Source: an uncultured bacterium
Lineage (GTDB): Bacteria; Bacillota; Clostridia; Lachnospirales; Lachnospiraceae
Direction: 5' to 3'
Length of the DNA stretch: 22,467 bases
NCBI GenBank assembly: GCA_905215775.1
Contig: CAJMRM010000054.1
Location: 1 to 22,467, forward strand
Part shown: piece by piece, positions 21,622 through 22,467 of the stretch
How the letters are laid out: each line of letters begins with the position of its first letter
Position numbering within the stretch: position 1 is the first letter of the stretch
Notes under the pieces: model-generated
The model's database searches: none
Told to the model about the DNA's origin: nothing
Seen by the model: the letters and a program-made list of their open reading frames with translations, nothing else
Translations under genes and position numbers: made by a program

Positions 21622-22368
21622 TTATTCGTTGCAAAACACATGGTTGCCAATTCTGGCCTGTATGCGTCTATTCTGCGGCCCACGCGAGAAGTACACAGTA
21701 TTTCCCGGAAGGATGTTTGTTTCTCCTCGTAGAACGGCTGCTACGTTGTCACGGACCCGATCAGATGGAATCGCCCGGTTACTATTGCGGTTCTTCCATG
21801 TGGAAAACTGAGCATAGCCGCCATCTCGTTGCCCAAGAACGGAAATCACATCATCCGGAAACTCTGGATGTCTGACCCGGTTCAGAATCACCTCAGTAAC
21901 TGCCTGTTGCCCAAGATCACTCTCGCCACCACTTTCGAGCATAACAATCCGGCAAAGAGTATCCATCTCGTGATCCGACAAGCTTACTCCCCAGCGATTC
22001 GCCGCTTCTGGTACTGGATGATTGCTTAAATATCTGGAGGCAACAAAGGCGATACCATCCTGTGTCGTAATACAGGACCAACCATCATGCTCTGCGATTA
22101 CCTCGACCGTAACATTTTTCATGAGCTGTCCCAGAACCTTCGAGTCGATTCCCGGCGCTTCCCGGACGTTTACAAAATCTCCGGCGCAAAACCTCTCAGA
22201 CTTCGTAAAATCTGCAATGAATTTGATGAATGTCTCGCTGATCGCTGGATGCGTGGCATACTGGACATAATCCTCCACATATTCCGTCGCAGTTCCCTGT
22301 GATGCAAGAGCCGGCATGCAGCTCAATGAGATTGTCATAAGTGTTGTTATAAATATTCTCTTTTTCAT
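21622..22368 (-). CDS. Exported SH3 + SleB-type cell-wall hydrolase
   Basis: This 248-residue protein has a signal peptide (MKKR, hydrophobic core, ending ALAS near residue 23). An SH3 bacterial domain follows (VNVREAPGIDSKVLGQL at about 66-82), and then a C-terminal Hydrolase_2/SleB-like lytic transglycosylase domain (CRIVMLESGGESDLGQQAV with the catalytic Glu, then ILNRV). It would act on peptidoglycan outside the cell. In mobile elements such enzymes open the wall for conjugation or lysis; in spore formers they serve germination. The ATG at 22368 has AAAGGAG 4 nt before it and begins a clean signal peptide, so it is preferred to the upstream ATG at 22389. It ends 14 bp before the excisionase start. 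Confidence 0.85.
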   Translation of the reverse strand: MKKRIFITTLMTISLSCMPALASQGTATEYVEDYVQYATHPAISETFIKFIADFTKSERFCAGDFVNVREAPGIDSKVLGQLMKNVTVEVIAEHDGWSCITTQDGIAFVASRYLSNHPVPEAANRWGVSLSDHEMDTLCRIVMLESGGESDLGQQAVTEVILNRVRHPEFPDDVISVLGQRDGGYAQFSTWKNRNSNRAIPSDRVRDNVAAVLRGETNILPGNTVYFSRGPQNRRIQARIGNHVFCNE

Positions 22369-22395
22369 TTTTCTCCTTTCGTTTTCCATTATTTA

Positions 22396-22440
22396 ATTAT
22401 ATTGTTTAGTTCGGAAAGAAATTCGAGCATTTTACTGCTC
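22396..22440 (-). promoter_or_regulatory. Possible promoter and dyad before the hydrolase gene
   Basis: A consensus TATAAT (22396-22401) lies 28 bp before the ATG at 22368, without a convincing -35. An inverted repeat, GAGCA-TTTTAC-TGCTC (22425-22440), lies just upstream of where the -35 would be and could be an operator. AT-rich sequence makes a chance TATAAT likely. Confidence 0.35.
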
Positions 22441-22467
22441 AGAACATAATAGTACTGTTTTATCTAA

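Overview
The window reads as chromosome of a Gram-positive Clostridia, most likely a Lachnospiraceae relative. This rests on strong AGGAGG-type ribosome sites, a long single-chain PurL with a fused glutaminase, AsnA, a spore-photoproduct-lyase-like radical SAM protein and a SleB-like hydrolase. The genus is not determined. Most of the window is ordinary housekeeping sequence. The last ~1.2 kb is AT-richer and looks like the end of an integrated mobile element.

Left part (1-5,800). A tRNA-Val(TAC) is cut by the window edge and has a near-perfect promoter. A MATE exporter follows. Then comes a minus-strand operon for pyrimidine nucleoside salvage and breakdown, in transcription order udp, cdd, deoC, deoB. 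Cytidine is deaminated, uridine and deoxyuridine are phosphorolysed, the pentose-1-phosphate is isomerised by DeoB, and deoxyribose-5-phosphate is cleaved by DeoC. The operon is transcribed away from a PAP2-family membrane phosphatase gene, and both promoters are readable.

Middle (5,800-12,900). An asnA-pepP-2-hydroxyacid dehydrogenase operon has its own promoter. A two-part protein of unknown function, an SPL-family radical SAM protein, a small P-loop kinase-like protein and an isochorismatase-fold cysteine hydrolase follow. The C-terminal remnant of a GNAT acetyltransferase comes next. Several convergent pairs share bidirectional terminators.

Right housekeeping part (12,900-21,050). This holds purL, a sigma-70-like protein without the promoter-reading regions, a LysR regulator, and a large Fe-S XPD/DinG-type helicase with a RecB/Cas4-like nuclease domain at its N-terminus. 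A small DUF2007-like protein is translated from a TTG codon behind a strong ribosome site.

Mobile-element end (about 21,217-22,467). The 3' half of a tRNA-Trp(CCA) gene, beginning at the anticodon loop, abuts an excisionase-like gene. The excisionase C-terminal coding sequence is built from 12-bp direct repeats that look like integrase arm-binding sites. Its expected start codon reads ATA. Upstream lies an exported SH3 + SleB-type cell-wall hydrolase. No integrase is in the window. A 20-bp inverted repeat and a separate GC hairpin insulate the junction. The most interesting parts are this att/arm/xis arrangement, the nuclease-helicase fusion and the degenerate sigma-like protein.
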